64,000 bases of DNA from positions 1 to 64,000 of the forward strand of contig CAWAFE010000018.1 of the NCBI GenBank assembly GCA_963781215.1, in the 5' to 3' direction. Under the pieces are notes generated by a model. It saw only the letters and a list, made by a program, of their open reading frames with translations. It was not told the DNA's origin and made no database searches. Shown here piece by piece: positions 25,090-34,079 of the stretch. Position numbers and translations under genes: made by a program. Positions within the stretch are counted from its first letter, which is position 1. Every line of letters starts with the position of its first letter. Origin of the DNA: AP-15 sp963781215. GTDB lineage: Bacteria; Pseudomonadota; Alphaproteobacteria; ATCC43930; CGMCC-115725.

Positions 25090-27437
25090 TGGGGTGCTCC
25101 GGCGCCGCCTGGCGGCGATTCGCCGGCGCGGTCGTTGGCATAGTTCTCGCCGCCTTCGTCGCGGCACCGACCACAGCGCAAATCGGCAGCGCAAAGACGC
25201 CGGTCCGGGACCAGAACGCCCCGATTGTCTTTCGCGCCGACGAGGTCGAATACGACGAGCAGCTGGCGCTGACGATCGCTCGCGGCCACGTCGAGATTTC
25301 GCAGAACGGGCAAGTCTTGCTCGCCGATACCGTCACCTACAACCAGCGCACCGATACGATCACGGCATCGGGGAATGTCAGCCTCTCGCAGCCGACCGGC
25401 GAGATCGTCTTCGCCGATTTCATGGAGCTGCGGGATTCGATGAACGAGGGCTTCGCCAAGAACGTGCGCATGCTGCTTTCGGACCGATCGCGGCTCGCCG
25501 CCAATACCGCGCGGCGAACCAACGGCAATCGGACCGAGCTGCGGCGGGCCGTCTATTCGCCGTGCGATTTGTGCAAGGACGACCCCAGCGCGCCGCCGGC
25601 CTGGCAGCTCAAGGCCCGCGAGATCAACCACGACAAGGAGCTCAAGATCGTCGAGTTCAGGGACGCGACGATGGAGATCGACGGCTGGCCGGTCTTCTAC
25701 ACCCCCTATATCTCGACCCCCGATCCTTCGGTCAAACGCGCCAGCGGCTTTCTCACCCCGTCTTTCGGCGGGTCGAACACGCTCGGCGCGCATGTGACGA
25801 TCCCCTATTTCCTGGTTCTAGGACCGGACAAGGACCTGACCCTGGCACCGCGCTTTACCACCGAGGTGGGGCCGATTCTCGCCACCGAGTACCGCCAGCG
25901 TTTCGGCTTCGGCATGCTCGACGCCATCGGCAGCGTCAACTACAGCGACCCGAACAGCGCGGGCGGCCCGGATAAGGAACTGCGCGGCCACATCAACTCG
26001 ACCAGCGTCTTCGACCTCAGCGATACTTACCGCGCCGGCCTCGACGTGCAGCGCGTCTCCGATCAGAACTACCTGCTGCAATTCGGCTTCGGCAACCCGC
26101 TGTTGAATGCCGAAATCAGCCGCGGCTATCTCGAAGGCTTTCAGCCGCGCGCTTCGACCGACGTCAACACTTATGTGTTTCAGCCGCTCCTACCGGGGAT
26201 CGGAGATTCGACACAGCCGATTGTTTTGCCGGTTGCCAACCGCAATTGGCAAAGCCAGCCCGATGCCCTCGGCGGACGATGGAACCTCAACGCCAACCTC
26301 CTGGACATCGTCCGGCTGACCGGGACGCAGACCCGGCGCGTGTCGCTCGGATCGAAATGGGAACGCAGCTTCGGCGATGGGATCGGGGGTCAATATCTGT
26401 TCACGGCGAACCTGCGCGGCGACGGATATTCGGTCAACAATTTGAGCCCCCAATCGAACCCCGACCTGCCCTCGGCTTATTTCTCGACGAACGGGGCGCC
26501 GCCAGCCGAGCCGATCGCCACCAACTTTTTGACCGGCCGGGTCTTCCCGCAGGTCGGGCTCAAATGGAGCTATCCGCTGGTTCATCCCGGCGGGACGCTG
26601 ACGCCGCTGATCGAGCCGATCGCCGCCGTCTATGCGGCCCCCGCTGGGGGCAATCAGCGAAAGATCCCGAACGAGGACAGCCTGTCGTTCCAATATGACG
26701 ACACCGATTTGTTCCGGCCCGATCGTCTGGCGGGGTACGATGTCCTGGACACCGGCCAGCGCGTGGATTACGGGATCAAGACCGGGCTCTACGACAGCTC
26801 CGGCGGCAGCTATCGCGCGTTGATCGGCCAGAGCTACCGGGCGCAGACCAATCCATTCCTGCCACCGGGCTCGGGCGCGGAAAAGCGGCTTTCCGACATT
26901 GCCGGCCGGGTGGTGTTGTCGCCGAATTCCTATTTGGATCTGGTCTATCGCTTTCGTCTGGACGGCAGCAATTTCGGCTACCGCAGCCAGCAGGTCGGCA
27001 TCAACGCCGGGCCGCAGAACTTGAGGGTCAGCGCGAACTATATTTTGCTGCCGGCGCAGCTGGCGAGCGAGGTCGTGACCAACCCAACCACCGGCCAGAG
27101 TGTCCTTTATGGCAAACAGGAGCAGCTCTCTTTTGTGGTCACCGCAAAGCTCACGCGCTACTGGACGTTACAGGGCTCCGAAACCCTCAACCTCACCAAC
27201 ACCGCCAACCTCGTCAACGGGGTGCCGACCCCGCAAGCCGGCAACACCAGCCTCTACGCATCGCTATCGGCGATCTACCAGGATGAATGCATGGCTTTTA
27301 TCGGCGCGTTGACCCAGTCGGGGATCCGCAACGGCGCCGTCACACCCGGGGTGTCGGTTCTGTTTAGTGTCGTGTTCAAGAACCTCGGCGAGGTCGGCGG
27401 CACCGTCGCGTCGATCGCCGGTGGCGGGATCCCGTGA
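25086..27437 (+). CDS. lptD: LPS assembly outer-membrane protein LptD
   Basis: 783 residues. Signal peptide FAGAVVGIVLAAFVAAPTTA, then an OstA/LptA-like N-domain (VFRADEVEYDEQLALTIARG, TDTITASGNVSLSQPTGEIV), and a large beta-barrel ending near the C-terminus with SVVFKNLGEVGG. Cysteines in YSPCDLCKDD and IYQDECMAF match the disulfide positions of LptD. The conserved GWPVFYTPYISTPDPSVKRA precedes the barrel. The ATG at 25086 overlaps the lptG stop; a second ATG follows one codon later. Forms the LPS translocon with LptE, which is not seen here. Confidence 0.94.
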   Translation: MMGCSGAAWRRFAGAVVGIVLAAFVAAPTTAQIGSAKTPVRDQNAPIVFRADEVEYDEQLALTIARGHVEISQNGQVLLADTVTYNQRTDTITASGNVSLSQPTGEIVFADFMELRDSMNEGFAKNVRMLLSDRSRLAANTARRTNGNRTELRRAVYSPCDLCKDDPSAPPAWQLKAREINHDKELKIVEFRDATMEIDGWPVFYTPYISTPDPSVKRASGFLTPSFGGSNTLGAHVTIPYFLVLGPDKDLTLAPRFTTEVGPILATEYRQRFGFGMLDAIGSVNYSDPNSAGGPDKELRGHINSTSVFDLSDTYRAGLDVQRVSDQNYLLQFGFGNPLLNAEISRGYLEGFQPRASTDVNTYVFQPLLPGIGDSTQPIVLPVANRNWQSQPDALGGRWNLNANLLDIVRLTGTQTRRVSLGSKWERSFGDGIGGQYLFTANLRGDGYSVNNLSPQSNPDLPSAYFSTNGAPPAEPIATNFLTGRVFPQVGLKWSYPLVHPGGTLTPLIEPIAAVYAAPAGGNQRKIPNEDSLSFQYDDTDLFRPDRLAGYDVLDTGQRVDYGIKTGLYDSSGGSYRALIGQSYRAQTNPFLPPGSGAEKRLSDIAGRVVLSPNSYLDLVYRFRLDGSNFGYRSQQVGINAGPQNLRVSANYILLPAQLASEVVTNPTTGQSVLYGKQEQLSFVVTAKLTRYWTLQGSETLNLTNTANLVNGVPTPQAGNTSLYASLSAIYQDECMAFIGALTQSGIRNGAVTPGVSVLFSVVFKNLGEVGGTVASIAGGGIP

Positions 27438-27558
27438 TCACCGCGCGGCAATGGATGCGCCAGGGGATTGGGATAGGCCCGCCAAGGCGCAGGCGACAGC
27501 GAGGCCGCCATGGGAGTAAGCTTGGATGTTCGCCGGTTGCGCAGGGGTCTTGCGGTCG

Positions 27559-28905
27559 ATGAAGCTGATTTGCTGGGTCGGCGTGTTGTTGATCTCCCTC
27601 GGCAGCCTCTCGAGCGCTGCGTTGTCTGCCCGCGCGCCCACCGCGCCGGCGGCCCACGCCTCGCCGGGAGCGCCACCTCAAGGCGGTGCAGTTCCGGAGA
27701 CCCGGATCGCCGCGGTGGTCAATGACGAGGTGATCTCAATCGGCGATTTGAGCTCGCGGGTGCGCATGGTCATGCTGTCGTCCAACCTCGCGCCGTCACC
27801 GGACACAGAAAAGCGCGTGGCGGCTCAGGTATTGCGCACCATCGTCGACGAGAAATTGCAAATGCAGGAGGCCAAGCGCCTCAACATCGCCGCCACCGAC
27901 GACGAGGTCAAAAAGGCCGTCACCTCGATCGAGAAGCAGAACAACATGCAACCGGGTCAGCTCGACGCGGTGCTGAAAGCGCACGGCATCGAGCGCAGCG
28001 CGCTGGTCGACCAGGTGACCGCCTCGATCGTCTGGGGAAAGCTGGTGCGGCGGCTGGTGTCGCAAACCAACCCGGTGTCGGACGAAGAGATCGACGACGC
28101 GTTGAAGCGCCTCAAGCAAAATGAAAACGAGCCGCGGAGCCGGGTCGCGGAGATCTTCCTCGCGGTCGACAACCCGCAGCAAGACGAGGAGGTGCGGCGG
28201 CTGGCGGAACGGCTCACCGAGCAGATGAAGCACGGGGCCCGCTTTTCTGCGGTCGCCCAGCAATTCTCGCAGTCGGCCACTGCCGCCGTCGGCGGCGACC
28301 TGGGTTGGATCCGTCCCGAGCAGCTGAGCCCCGATCTTGCCAAGGCGGTCGAAAAGATGCGGCCCGGTGAGTTGTCGCCGCCGATCCGGACCGGTGCCGG
28401 CTATTATCTGATGCTGGTTCTCGATCGGCGCGCCGGCCGCTCTGGCACCAGCGCCGGAGCGGCCGATGCCGAGGATACGGCGCTACGCATCGTGCAGGTG
28501 GTCTTTCCGCTGCCGCCGCAGGCGAACGAGGCCGCGCGGCGCGCGGCGATCGCCGAGGCTCAGAACACCAGAGCCGTCGCCAAGAATTGCGAGGACATGC
28601 TGCGGATCGGCAAGGAGAAGGCGCCGCAGCTGTCGAGCGAGGGGACCGTCCGGCTGAGCCAGATCGCGCCCGCGATGCGCAGCCTCGTCCTCGGTCTCGG
28701 GGTCGGGCAGCCCTCGCAGCCGATCATGCAAAAAAACGGCGTCGGCGTGATCATGGTCTGCGACAAGAAGGCGACCGGCGCCCCGACGGCGCCGCCCTCG
28801 CGCGACGAGGTCGTTGAAAGCCTGATGCGCCAGCGCCTCGACACGCTCGCACGCCGCTACATGCGCGACCTCCGGCGCACCGCCTTTGTCGACGTCAGAG
28901 GCTGA
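27559..28905 (+). CDS. surA: Periplasmic peptidyl-prolyl isomerase/chaperone SurA
   Basis: 448 residues from the ATG at 27559, which gives a signal peptide (MKLICWVGVLLISLGSLSSA). A SurA_N chaperone domain starts IAAVVNDEVISIGDLSSRVR. A parvulin domain follows: VAEIFLAVDNPQQDEEVRRL, FSQSATAAVGGDLGWIRPEQ, MRPGELSPPIRTGAGYYLML. The C-terminal part is a weaker second parvulin-like region. SurA helps fold outer-membrane proteins, including LptD, so the order lptD-surA is functional as well as conserved. Confidence 0.94.
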   Translation: MKLICWVGVLLISLGSLSSAALSARAPTAPAAHASPGAPPQGGAVPETRIAAVVNDEVISIGDLSSRVRMVMLSSNLAPSPDTEKRVAAQVLRTIVDEKLQMQEAKRLNIAATDDEVKKAVTSIEKQNNMQPGQLDAVLKAHGIERSALVDQVTASIVWGKLVRRLVSQTNPVSDEEIDDALKRLKQNENEPRSRVAEIFLAVDNPQQDEEVRRLAERLTEQMKHGARFSAVAQQFSQSATAAVGGDLGWIRPEQLSPDLAKAVEKMRPGELSPPIRTGAGYYLMLVLDRRAGRSGTSAGAADAEDTALRIVQVVFPLPPQANEAARRAAIAEAQNTRAVAKNCEDMLRIGKEKAPQLSSEGTVRLSQIAPAMRSLVLGLGVGQPSQPIMQKNGVGVIMVCDKKATGAPTAPPSRDEVVESLMRQRLDTLARRYMRDLRRTAFVDVRG

Positions 28906-28910
28906 GCCCT

Positions 28911-29912
28911 ATGGTGCTCGCTCTCGCGGTGACGATGGGCGAGCCGGCCGGCATCGGCGGCGAGATCGCCCTCGCGGCATGGCTCGGGCGGGGCGAGGGG
29001 CTGCCACCCTTTTATCTGATCGACGATCCCGACCGGCTCGCCAGGTTGGCGCAAAAGCTCGGCTGGGCGGTGCCGGTTCGGCCGATCGCCAAGCCCGCAG
29101 AGGCGCCCGGTATCTTCGCCGACGCCCTGCCCGTCGTACCGATCCCGATGGCGGTACACGCCCGGCCGGGCGAGCCCGACCCCGCGGACGCCCCGGCGAT
29201 CCTCGGCGCGATCGAAATTGCGGTCGCCGATGTCCGCAGCGGCCGCGCCGCGGCGCTGGTGACCAATCCGATCCACAAGGACAGCCTCTACCGCGCCGGC
29301 TTCCGCCATCCGGGGCACACCGAATATCTGGCTGAGCTCGCCGGCATCAGCGCGGCGCCGGTCATGATGCTCGTCTGCCCAGAGTTGCGCGTCGTCCCCG
29401 TCACCATTCATCTGGCATTGCGCCGCGCGGTCGAGGGCCTGTTTGCGCCGGCTATCGTTCATGCCGGCCATGTCGCCGCAGCGGCGTTGCGACGGGATTT
29501 CGGTGTCCGGGCGCCGGTCCTCGCCGTCGCCGGCCTCAACCCGCACGCGGGCGAGGCCGGCGCCCTCGGCCGCGAGGAGATCGACATCATAGCACCCGCA
29601 ATTGCCGAGCTGCGCGGCGCCGGGATAGACGCGCGCGGCCCGCTGCCGCCCGACACGATGTTTCACGCCGAGGCCCGCCATTCCTACGATGCGGCGCTCT
29701 GCATGTACCATGATCAGGCGCTGATCCCGATCAAGACCATCGACTTCCACGGCGGCGTAAACGTCACTCTGGGCTTGCCCTTCGTGCGGACGTCCCCCGA
29801 TCACGGCACGGCCTTCGCGATCGCCGGCAGCGGCACGGCGCGCCCCGACAGCCTGATCGCGGCGTTGCGGCTCGCCGCCGACATGGCGGCGAAGCGGCGG
29901 GCCGCCGGATAG
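28911..29912 (+). CDS. pdxA: 4-hydroxythreonine-4-phosphate dehydrogenase
   Basis: 333 residues; NAD-dependent oxidation and decarboxylation of 4-phosphohydroxy-L-threonine in pyridoxal-5-phosphate synthesis. VTMGEPAGIGGEIALAAWL is the N-terminal family motif; HPGHTEYLAELAGISAAPVM carries one metal-binding His; YDAALCMYHDQALIPIKTID carries the last metal-binding His (HDQ) and FHGGVNVTLGLPFVRTSPDH the C-terminal signature. The pdxA-rsmA pair after surA is the classical proteobacterial order. Confidence 0.97.
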   Translation: MVLALAVTMGEPAGIGGEIALAAWLGRGEGLPPFYLIDDPDRLARLAQKLGWAVPVRPIAKPAEAPGIFADALPVVPIPMAVHARPGEPDPADAPAILGAIEIAVADVRSGRAAALVTNPIHKDSLYRAGFRHPGHTEYLAELAGISAAPVMMLVCPELRVVPVTIHLALRRAVEGLFAPAIVHAGHVAAAALRRDFGVRAPVLAVAGLNPHAGEAGALGREEIDIIAPAIAELRGAGIDARGPLPPDTMFHAEARHSYDAALCMYHDQALIPIKTIDFHGGVNVTLGLPFVRTSPDHGTAFAIAGSGTARPDSLIAALRLAADMAAKRRAAG

Positions 29913-29919
29913 AGAGAGC

Positions 29920-30759
29920 TTGCCGGACCCCGGCGCGTCCTCGCTGCCGCCGCTGCGCGAGGTCATCGCCCGCCACGGCATTGCCGCGCGCAAAAGCCTC
30001 GGGCAGAATTTCCTCCTCGACCTCAACCTGACCGGCCGGATCGCCCGCGCGGCGGGAAGGCTCGACGAGGTAACGGTCGTCGAAATCGGGGCCGGCCCCG
30101 GCGGTCTGACGCGGGCGTTGCTGGCCGCGGGTGCCAGGCGCGTCGTCGCGATCGAGCGAGACCGGCGTTGCCTCGCCGCACTCGCCGAGCTCGCGGCCGC
30201 CCATCCGGGCCGGCTCGATCTCGTCGCCGGTGATGCGCTGGCGCTCGACCCGGCGGCGCTCAGCGAGGCGCCGCGCAAGATCGTCGCCAACCTGCCCTAC
30301 AACATCGCCACCGCGCTGCTGCTGCGCTGGCTCGACCGGATCCGCGATTTCGAAAGCCTCACGTTGATGTTTCAGCGCGAGGTCGCCCTGCGCCTGACCG
30401 CGCTGCCGCGCGGCAAGCCGTATGGACGGCTTTCCGTGCTGCTCCAGTGGCTGGCCGAGCCACGCATCATGTTCGATGTGCCGCCCAGCGCTTTCGTGCC
30501 GCCGCCCAAGGTGACATCGAGCGTCGTCGCCATCTTCCCCCGTGCCGAGCCGCTCGCCGCAGCGGCAAAGCCGGTGCTCGAGCGCGTCACCGCCGCCGCC
30601 TTCGGCCAGCGGCGCAAAATGCTCAGAGCCAGCCTCAAATCGCTCGGCATCCCGGTCGAGCCGCTGCTCGATCGGGCCGGGATCGTCGCGACGGCGCGCG
30701 CCGAGGAGCTGACCGTCGCCGAGTTTTGCGCTCTCGCGCGGGCGATGGAACGCGGGTAA
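29920..30759 (+). CDS. rsmA: 16S rRNA (adenine(1518)-N6/adenine(1519)-N6)-dimethyltransferase
   Basis: 279 residues from a TTG at 29920 preceded by AGAGAGAG. Methylates two adjacent adenines in helix 45 of 16S rRNA late in small-subunit assembly. Motifs: KSLGQNFLLDLNLTGRIARA, the SAM-binding VVEIGAGPGGLTRALLAAG, AIERDRRC, and the catalytic motif IV IVANLPYNIATALLLRWL. C-terminal RRKMLRASLKSLG is also conserved. Also known as ksgA. Confidence 0.96.
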   Translation: MPDPGASSLPPLREVIARHGIAARKSLGQNFLLDLNLTGRIARAAGRLDEVTVVEIGAGPGGLTRALLAAGARRVVAIERDRRCLAALAELAAAHPGRLDLVAGDALALDPAALSEAPRKIVANLPYNIATALLLRWLDRIRDFESLTLMFQREVALRLTALPRGKPYGRLSVLLQWLAEPRIMFDVPPSAFVPPPKVTSSVVAIFPRAEPLAAAAKPVLERVTAAAFGQRRKMLRASLKSLGIPVEPLLDRAGIVATARAEELTVAEFCALARAMERG

Positions 30760-31248
30760 CAGGGGACCGAGCTGGAGCTCGAAGATTCCTTAAAATCAGC
30801 GCGAGCGTGATGTTTTCGTACATCTCCTCCTCGATCTGGCGTTTCCCGCGCTCCTGTGGCCCCGCCTCGCTGTTTCCGCTGCTATCCGTAGCGAACAGCA
30901 GCCGACCGCCCCTCCCCAATGGCCCGGCGACCCAGTGCTGCAGGCCACTATCCCGGTGAACGATGCGATCAGAAGATGACCATTTTAGCGTTGCCGTAAT
31001 CGCCCAGCCCGGCCGTCGATCGGCGCCGCCGTCAGCAAGCTTGGCGGGCCACGACCGATGATGATGAGCACTATGTCTACGCCATAGCCTTATGAGGTTG
31101 CTCATAGATGCCTGTTCGAGCTGTGGGCGCAAGGCGGTGCAGCGCTTCCGGGTGTTCGACGAATGTGCGTCTGGCTGGGCAATTATCCCGTTGAGAAAGC
31201 TGGAATAACGATGGCAGTTATGCCGAGCGCGGCACATGGCCACCCTTG
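30760..31248. other. Intergenic region with a gene-like minus-strand stretch
   Basis: About 490 bases between rsmA and the TPP enzyme genes. On the minus strand a reading frame crosses the region and runs into the 3' end of rsmA. Between about 31010 and 30790 its translation is unusually protein-like (DSGLQHWVAGPLGRGGRLLF, then KRQIEEEMYENITLALILRN), faintly recalling RidA proteins. It lacks a good start and a proper end, so I regard it at best as a decayed fragment. Confidence 0.3.
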
Positions 31249-31836
31249 TCAACGGACGATGCCGAGCCCCGCGCGCAAATCGGCGAGCACCTGACCGCGG
31301 CTGCGAGTCTGCCAGCGGCGGCGGCGGCCGATCGGCTCGTTCTCGATCTCGGCGGGGACCTTGCAGGCGGCGAAGACCGGGCCCGGCTGGCTCATGATCT
31401 CGGGCAGCGCGCGCTCGAAATCGCCGAGCTCGGTAAAGGCGAAGGCGCGCGGATAGCCAGCGCCGCGGGCCAGTACGTCGTAGGCGATGTTGTCGGCGTT
31501 CGGCACCGGCTGGCCACCGGTCGTCGCGTAGACCCCGTTGTCGATCAGGAAATGATAGAAATTCGCGGGCGCTTGTTCGGCGATCGTGACAAGCATGCCG
31601 AGGCTCATCAGGATGTCGCCCTCGGAATCGAACAGCACGACCTTCTTGTCCGGGCGGGCCAGCGCCAGCCCCAGCGCGAAGCCGGCATGGCCGCCCATCG
31701 CCGGGTCGCCGAGCGGCGCGTCGAGGTTCGGGTGGGTGGTGAGGTCGACCCAGTAGCGGCCGCCCCGTCCGGGGACGACGATCGCATCCTCGCGGTAGGG
31801 CACGAAGCTCTTCAGCATGTCGGCGGTGCGCATCAT
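31249..31836 (-). CDS. TPP-dependent decarboxylase, beta (cofactor-binding) subunit, sulfopyruvate/phosphonopyruvate decarboxylase-like
   Basis: About 195 residues starting MMRTADMLKSFVPYREDAIV. It corresponds to the C-terminal, pyrophosphate-binding half of a TPP enzyme: MGGHAGFALGLALARPDKKV, then KVVLFDSEGDILMSLGMLVT and YHFLIDNGVYATTGGQPVP. In sulfopyruvate decarboxylase beta the cofactor motif is GDG followed about 27 residues later by N; here the position reads SEGD. It lies 16 bases after the alpha subunit gene and forms a two-gene unit with it. Substrate is uncertain. Confidence 0.75.
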   Translation of the reverse strand: MMRTADMLKSFVPYREDAIVVPGRGGRYWVDLTTHPNLDAPLGDPAMGGHAGFALGLALARPDKKVVLFDSEGDILMSLGMLVTIAEQAPANFYHFLIDNGVYATTGGQPVPNADNIAYDVLARGAGYPRAFAFTELGDFERALPEIMSQPGPVFAACKVPAEIENEPIGRRRRWQTRSRGQVLADLRAGLGIVR

Positions 31837-31852
31837 CGCGGGGCCTCCGTCG

Positions 31853-32371
31853 CTAGCGGTTGAAGCCGTGATACTCGTCGCCCACGAGGACGACGACCGG
31901 CCGTTTGGTGCGATCTGCCTCCGCGAAAGCGACGCCGATCCGCGACGCGTCGGCATCGCTCTCGACGAGGTAGTAATTGAGGCCGAAGGCGTTGATGAAA
32001 CGCTCGGTATAGGTCGCCGCGGTATCCTGGGTGACGCCGTGGCGGGTCCAGCCGCGATAGCCGACCATCAGCACGACCGGGATCTCGAGGCCGAGGAGCC
32101 AGCCGCGCAGCGAATCCCCGGACTCCATCAGGCCGGTGTTCTGGATCAGGATCAGCGGTTTCGCCCCGCCGGCCGCGAGCCCAGCGGCGATCGAGCACGC
32201 ATGCCCCTCGCGGCTGACCCCGACGAGCCGCAATGACGGCTCGGCCTTCATCAGCAGATAGAGCCAGTTGGTTTCGCTGTCCGGCAGCCACACGACATGG
32301 GTGACGCCGTTCTTCTTCATCTCTTCGAGCACCGTTTCCGGGCTCAACGCCACCACCGCCGCCTCGCTCAT
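31853..32371 (-). CDS. TPP-dependent decarboxylase, alpha subunit, sulfopyruvate/phosphonopyruvate decarboxylase-like
   Basis: 172 residues, corresponding to the pyrimidine-binding half of a TPP enzyme. SPETVLEEMKKNGVTHVVWL leads to the conserved glutamate region LVGVSREGHACSIAAGLAAG (E activates the cofactor), then LIQNTGLMESGDSLRGWLLG and VLMVGYRGWTRHGVTQDTAA. The layout matches ComD-type subunits of sulfopyruvate decarboxylase and the N-terminal half of phosphonopyruvate decarboxylase. No coenzyme M or phosphonate genes are next to it, so the substrate is open. Confidence 0.75.
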   Translation of the reverse strand: MSEAAVVALSPETVLEEMKKNGVTHVVWLPDSETNWLYLLMKAEPSLRLVGVSREGHACSIAAGLAAGGAKPLILIQNTGLMESGDSLRGWLLGLEIPVVLMVGYRGWTRHGVTQDTAATYTERFINAFGLNYYLVESDADASRIGVAFAEADRTKRPVVVLVGDEYHGFNR

Positions 32372-32499
32372 CGACCGCCTCCGCCAACCGGGACGAGGAC
32401 CAGCATAAATCGCCTTCTCCGAGAATGCGACAGCAGCCCGCTCTTGTCATAGTCGCCGGAAGTAAGCAGACTAAGCTAAGTTTAAAAGGACCGTTCGGA

Positions 32500-32736
32500 A
32501 TGCGCACCGTCAACATTCACGCGGCGAAAACCCAGCTCTCGCGCCTCGTCGAGGATGCCGCGCTGGGCGAGGAAATCATTATCGCGAAGGCCGGCAAGCC
32601 GGTCGCCCGTCTGGTGCCGCTCGCCGAGGCGCGGCCAAAGCGGCGCCTCGGCGGATTGGCAGGCAAGTTGAAAATCCCGGAGGATTTCGATGCGCCGCTG
32701 CCGGGCGACATTCTCGACGCGTTCGAAGGCCGTTAG
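32500..32736 (+). CDS. Type II antitoxin, Phd/YefM-like
   Basis: 78 residues. MRTVNIHAAKTQLSRLVEDA is the typical N-terminal DNA-binding part of Phd/YefM antitoxins; IIIAKAGKPVARLVPLAEAR is the following conserved strand region, and the acidic tail FDAPLPGDILDAFEGR should wrap the toxin. The ATG at 32500 is chosen; an AAAAGGA site lies upstream at about 32484. Its stop overlaps the GTG start of the PIN toxin (TAGTG), the normal antitoxin-toxin arrangement. Such pairs repress their own promoter. Confidence 0.88.
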   Translation: MRTVNIHAAKTQLSRLVEDAALGEEIIIAKAGKPVARLVPLAEARPKRRLGGLAGKLKIPEDFDAPLPGDILDAFEGR

Positions 32737-33131
32737 TGCGCATCCTGCTCGACACCCACATCCTGCTGTGGGCCTTGGTGGAACCCGAGCGGCTCGACGA
32801 GGAGACCCGAGCTGCGATCCGATCGGACAATAACGAGGTGCTGTTCAGCGCCGCCAGCATCTGGGAAATCGCGATCAAGGCGGCGTTGCGGCGTGCCGAC
32901 TTCGCGGTGGACCCGGTGGAGATCATCACCGAAGCGCTCGACGCAGGATTGGGCGAGCTGGCGCTCCATTCGAACGCCGCGGCGCTCGTCGCCGACCTCC
33001 CTTTGTTGCATCGCGATCCGTTCGACCGGGTGCTGATTGCCCAGGCGATCGCCGAGCCCGCGTTCCTCTACACGGCCGATCCGCGCCTCCTTCCCTACTC
33101 GGAGCTGGTTCGGCAAATCCCGGCGCGTTAG
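32736..33131 (+). CDS. Type II toxin, PIN-domain ribonuclease (VapC-like)
   Basis: 131 residues from a GTG at 32736. PIN acidic residues are in place: first Asp in RILLDTHILLWAL, Glu in AASIWEIAIKAAL, the later Asp in HRDPFDRVLIAQA and the last in YTADPRLLPYS. The LLDTHILLWAL version is the subgroup usually paired with Phd-type antitoxins, as here. It should be an Mg-dependent endoribonuclease that is inactive in complex with the antitoxin. Confidence 0.88.
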   Translation: MRILLDTHILLWALVEPERLDEETRAAIRSDNNEVLFSAASIWEIAIKAALRRADFAVDPVEIITEALDAGLGELALHSNAAALVADLPLLHRDPFDRVLIAQAIAEPAFLYTADPRLLPYSELVRQIPAR

Positions 33132-33778
33132 CAATGCTCGGCCGCCGCTTCCCTTCGCAGGGCATCCTCGAAGTCGACGGACTGGCCTAATTCTATAAGC
33201 AGGGGGCTGACCCGATACACTGTGGTGCTTTCCAGATCGCTGGCTTGCAATACGCCTATAGGCGCCGACAGTCCGTAAATAAGTCCTGATCTCTGAGCCC
33301 TGGCGGCGGCTGCAACGACGCGTTCGACGCTCATTCCGTCCCTGGTCAACCCACGGATTGTGATATCCCAAGCATCGGCTGCCCCCCTCGGGGATGTGTG
33401 CGGGCTTCCCCACCACACACTATACAGCATGCCGATCACTATGATCTCGTCACGTGACAGCGGCGCGAGCGCCTCCGCGCATTTGAGAAATTCGTCAGCG
33501 ACCAGTTGTCCGGAACGGAGCTTACTGGCGATTGCCTTCGCAAGAAGTCTAAGATTTAGTCGAGCACAACCCTCGTTAGCTGCCCTTAGGTATCGGACTA
33601 TTATCCCGATTGCATCGTCTTCAAAAGCGGCGTGCGCGTCGGTGATGTTGGCGTGACGGATCTCGTCGATGAGGATATCGCGCGCCATTTCGGCGCGCCT
33701 TCGGAAAAAATGACCGACGAGTGTCCGGGGCAGATCGGCCGCAAATGCGGCGATGATCTCGGGAAGGGCGGGAATCAC
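33128..33778 (-). CDS. Conserved hypothetical protein
   Basis: About 216 residues from a GTG at 33778. The sequence is helical and protein-like (ALPEIIAAFAADLPRTLVGH, HANITDAHAAFEDDAIGIIV, LAPLSRDEIIVIGMLYSVWW) with no domain I recognise. The start is doubtful: immediately upstream, in another frame, an ATG at 33885 opens a plausible N-terminus ending GMTEQAGAIRQRLSTR and then a stop, so the true gene may extend to 33885 with a base missing near 33778. The end overlaps the last bases of the converging toxin gene. Confidence 0.5.
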   Translation of the reverse strand: MIPALPEIIAAFAADLPRTLVGHFFRRRAEMARDILIDEIRHANITDAHAAFEDDAIGIIVRYLRAANEGCARLNLRLLAKAIASKLRSGQLVADEFLKCAEALAPLSRDEIIVIGMLYSVWWGSPHTSPRGAADAWDITIRGLTRDGMSVERVVAAAARAQRSGLIYGLSAPIGVLQASDLESTTVYRVSPLLIELGQSVDFEDALRREAAAEHC

Positions 33779-34079
33779 CTGGTGGATAGCCGCTGACGGA
33801 TTGCACCGGCCTGTTCCGTCATGCCGGTCCACGGGTTCAGCTCGGGGGCCGAGATGACAGGAGTCGAACCAAGCGTTTGTTTCATACCGCGGCGGTCGCG
33901 CCTCGCCTTTGCCCATCGTGCCAAAACCACACCCCTCCCAATCGCGCATCCCTGTCTTGCCTGTTTTATCAGGTGCAGATCAAGCGACCGTTGGTATCCT
34001 GGAGATCCGCTTTGGTCTTGCGTATACCATATTATAGCCAATCTGTCAATAATTCCTACCCGCACGCCAAACCTCGCAA
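33779..34079. other. Intergenic region, possible displaced N-terminus of the hypothetical gene
   Basis: About 300 bases. The part 33779-33885 may encode the N-terminus of the minus-strand hypothetical protein in a different frame. The rest, which is locally AT-rich around 34020-34070, has no gene and probably holds a promoter for that gene. The pair gtcatgccggtcc (33818) and gccgagatgac (33848) is a loose inverted repeat. Confidence 0.35.

Noticed and set aside
33845..33880. tRNA-like T-arm on the minus strand (GGTTCGACTCC)
   Set aside because: No pairing T-stem, anticodon arm or acceptor stem around it; the bases are explained as the coding start of the hypothetical protein.
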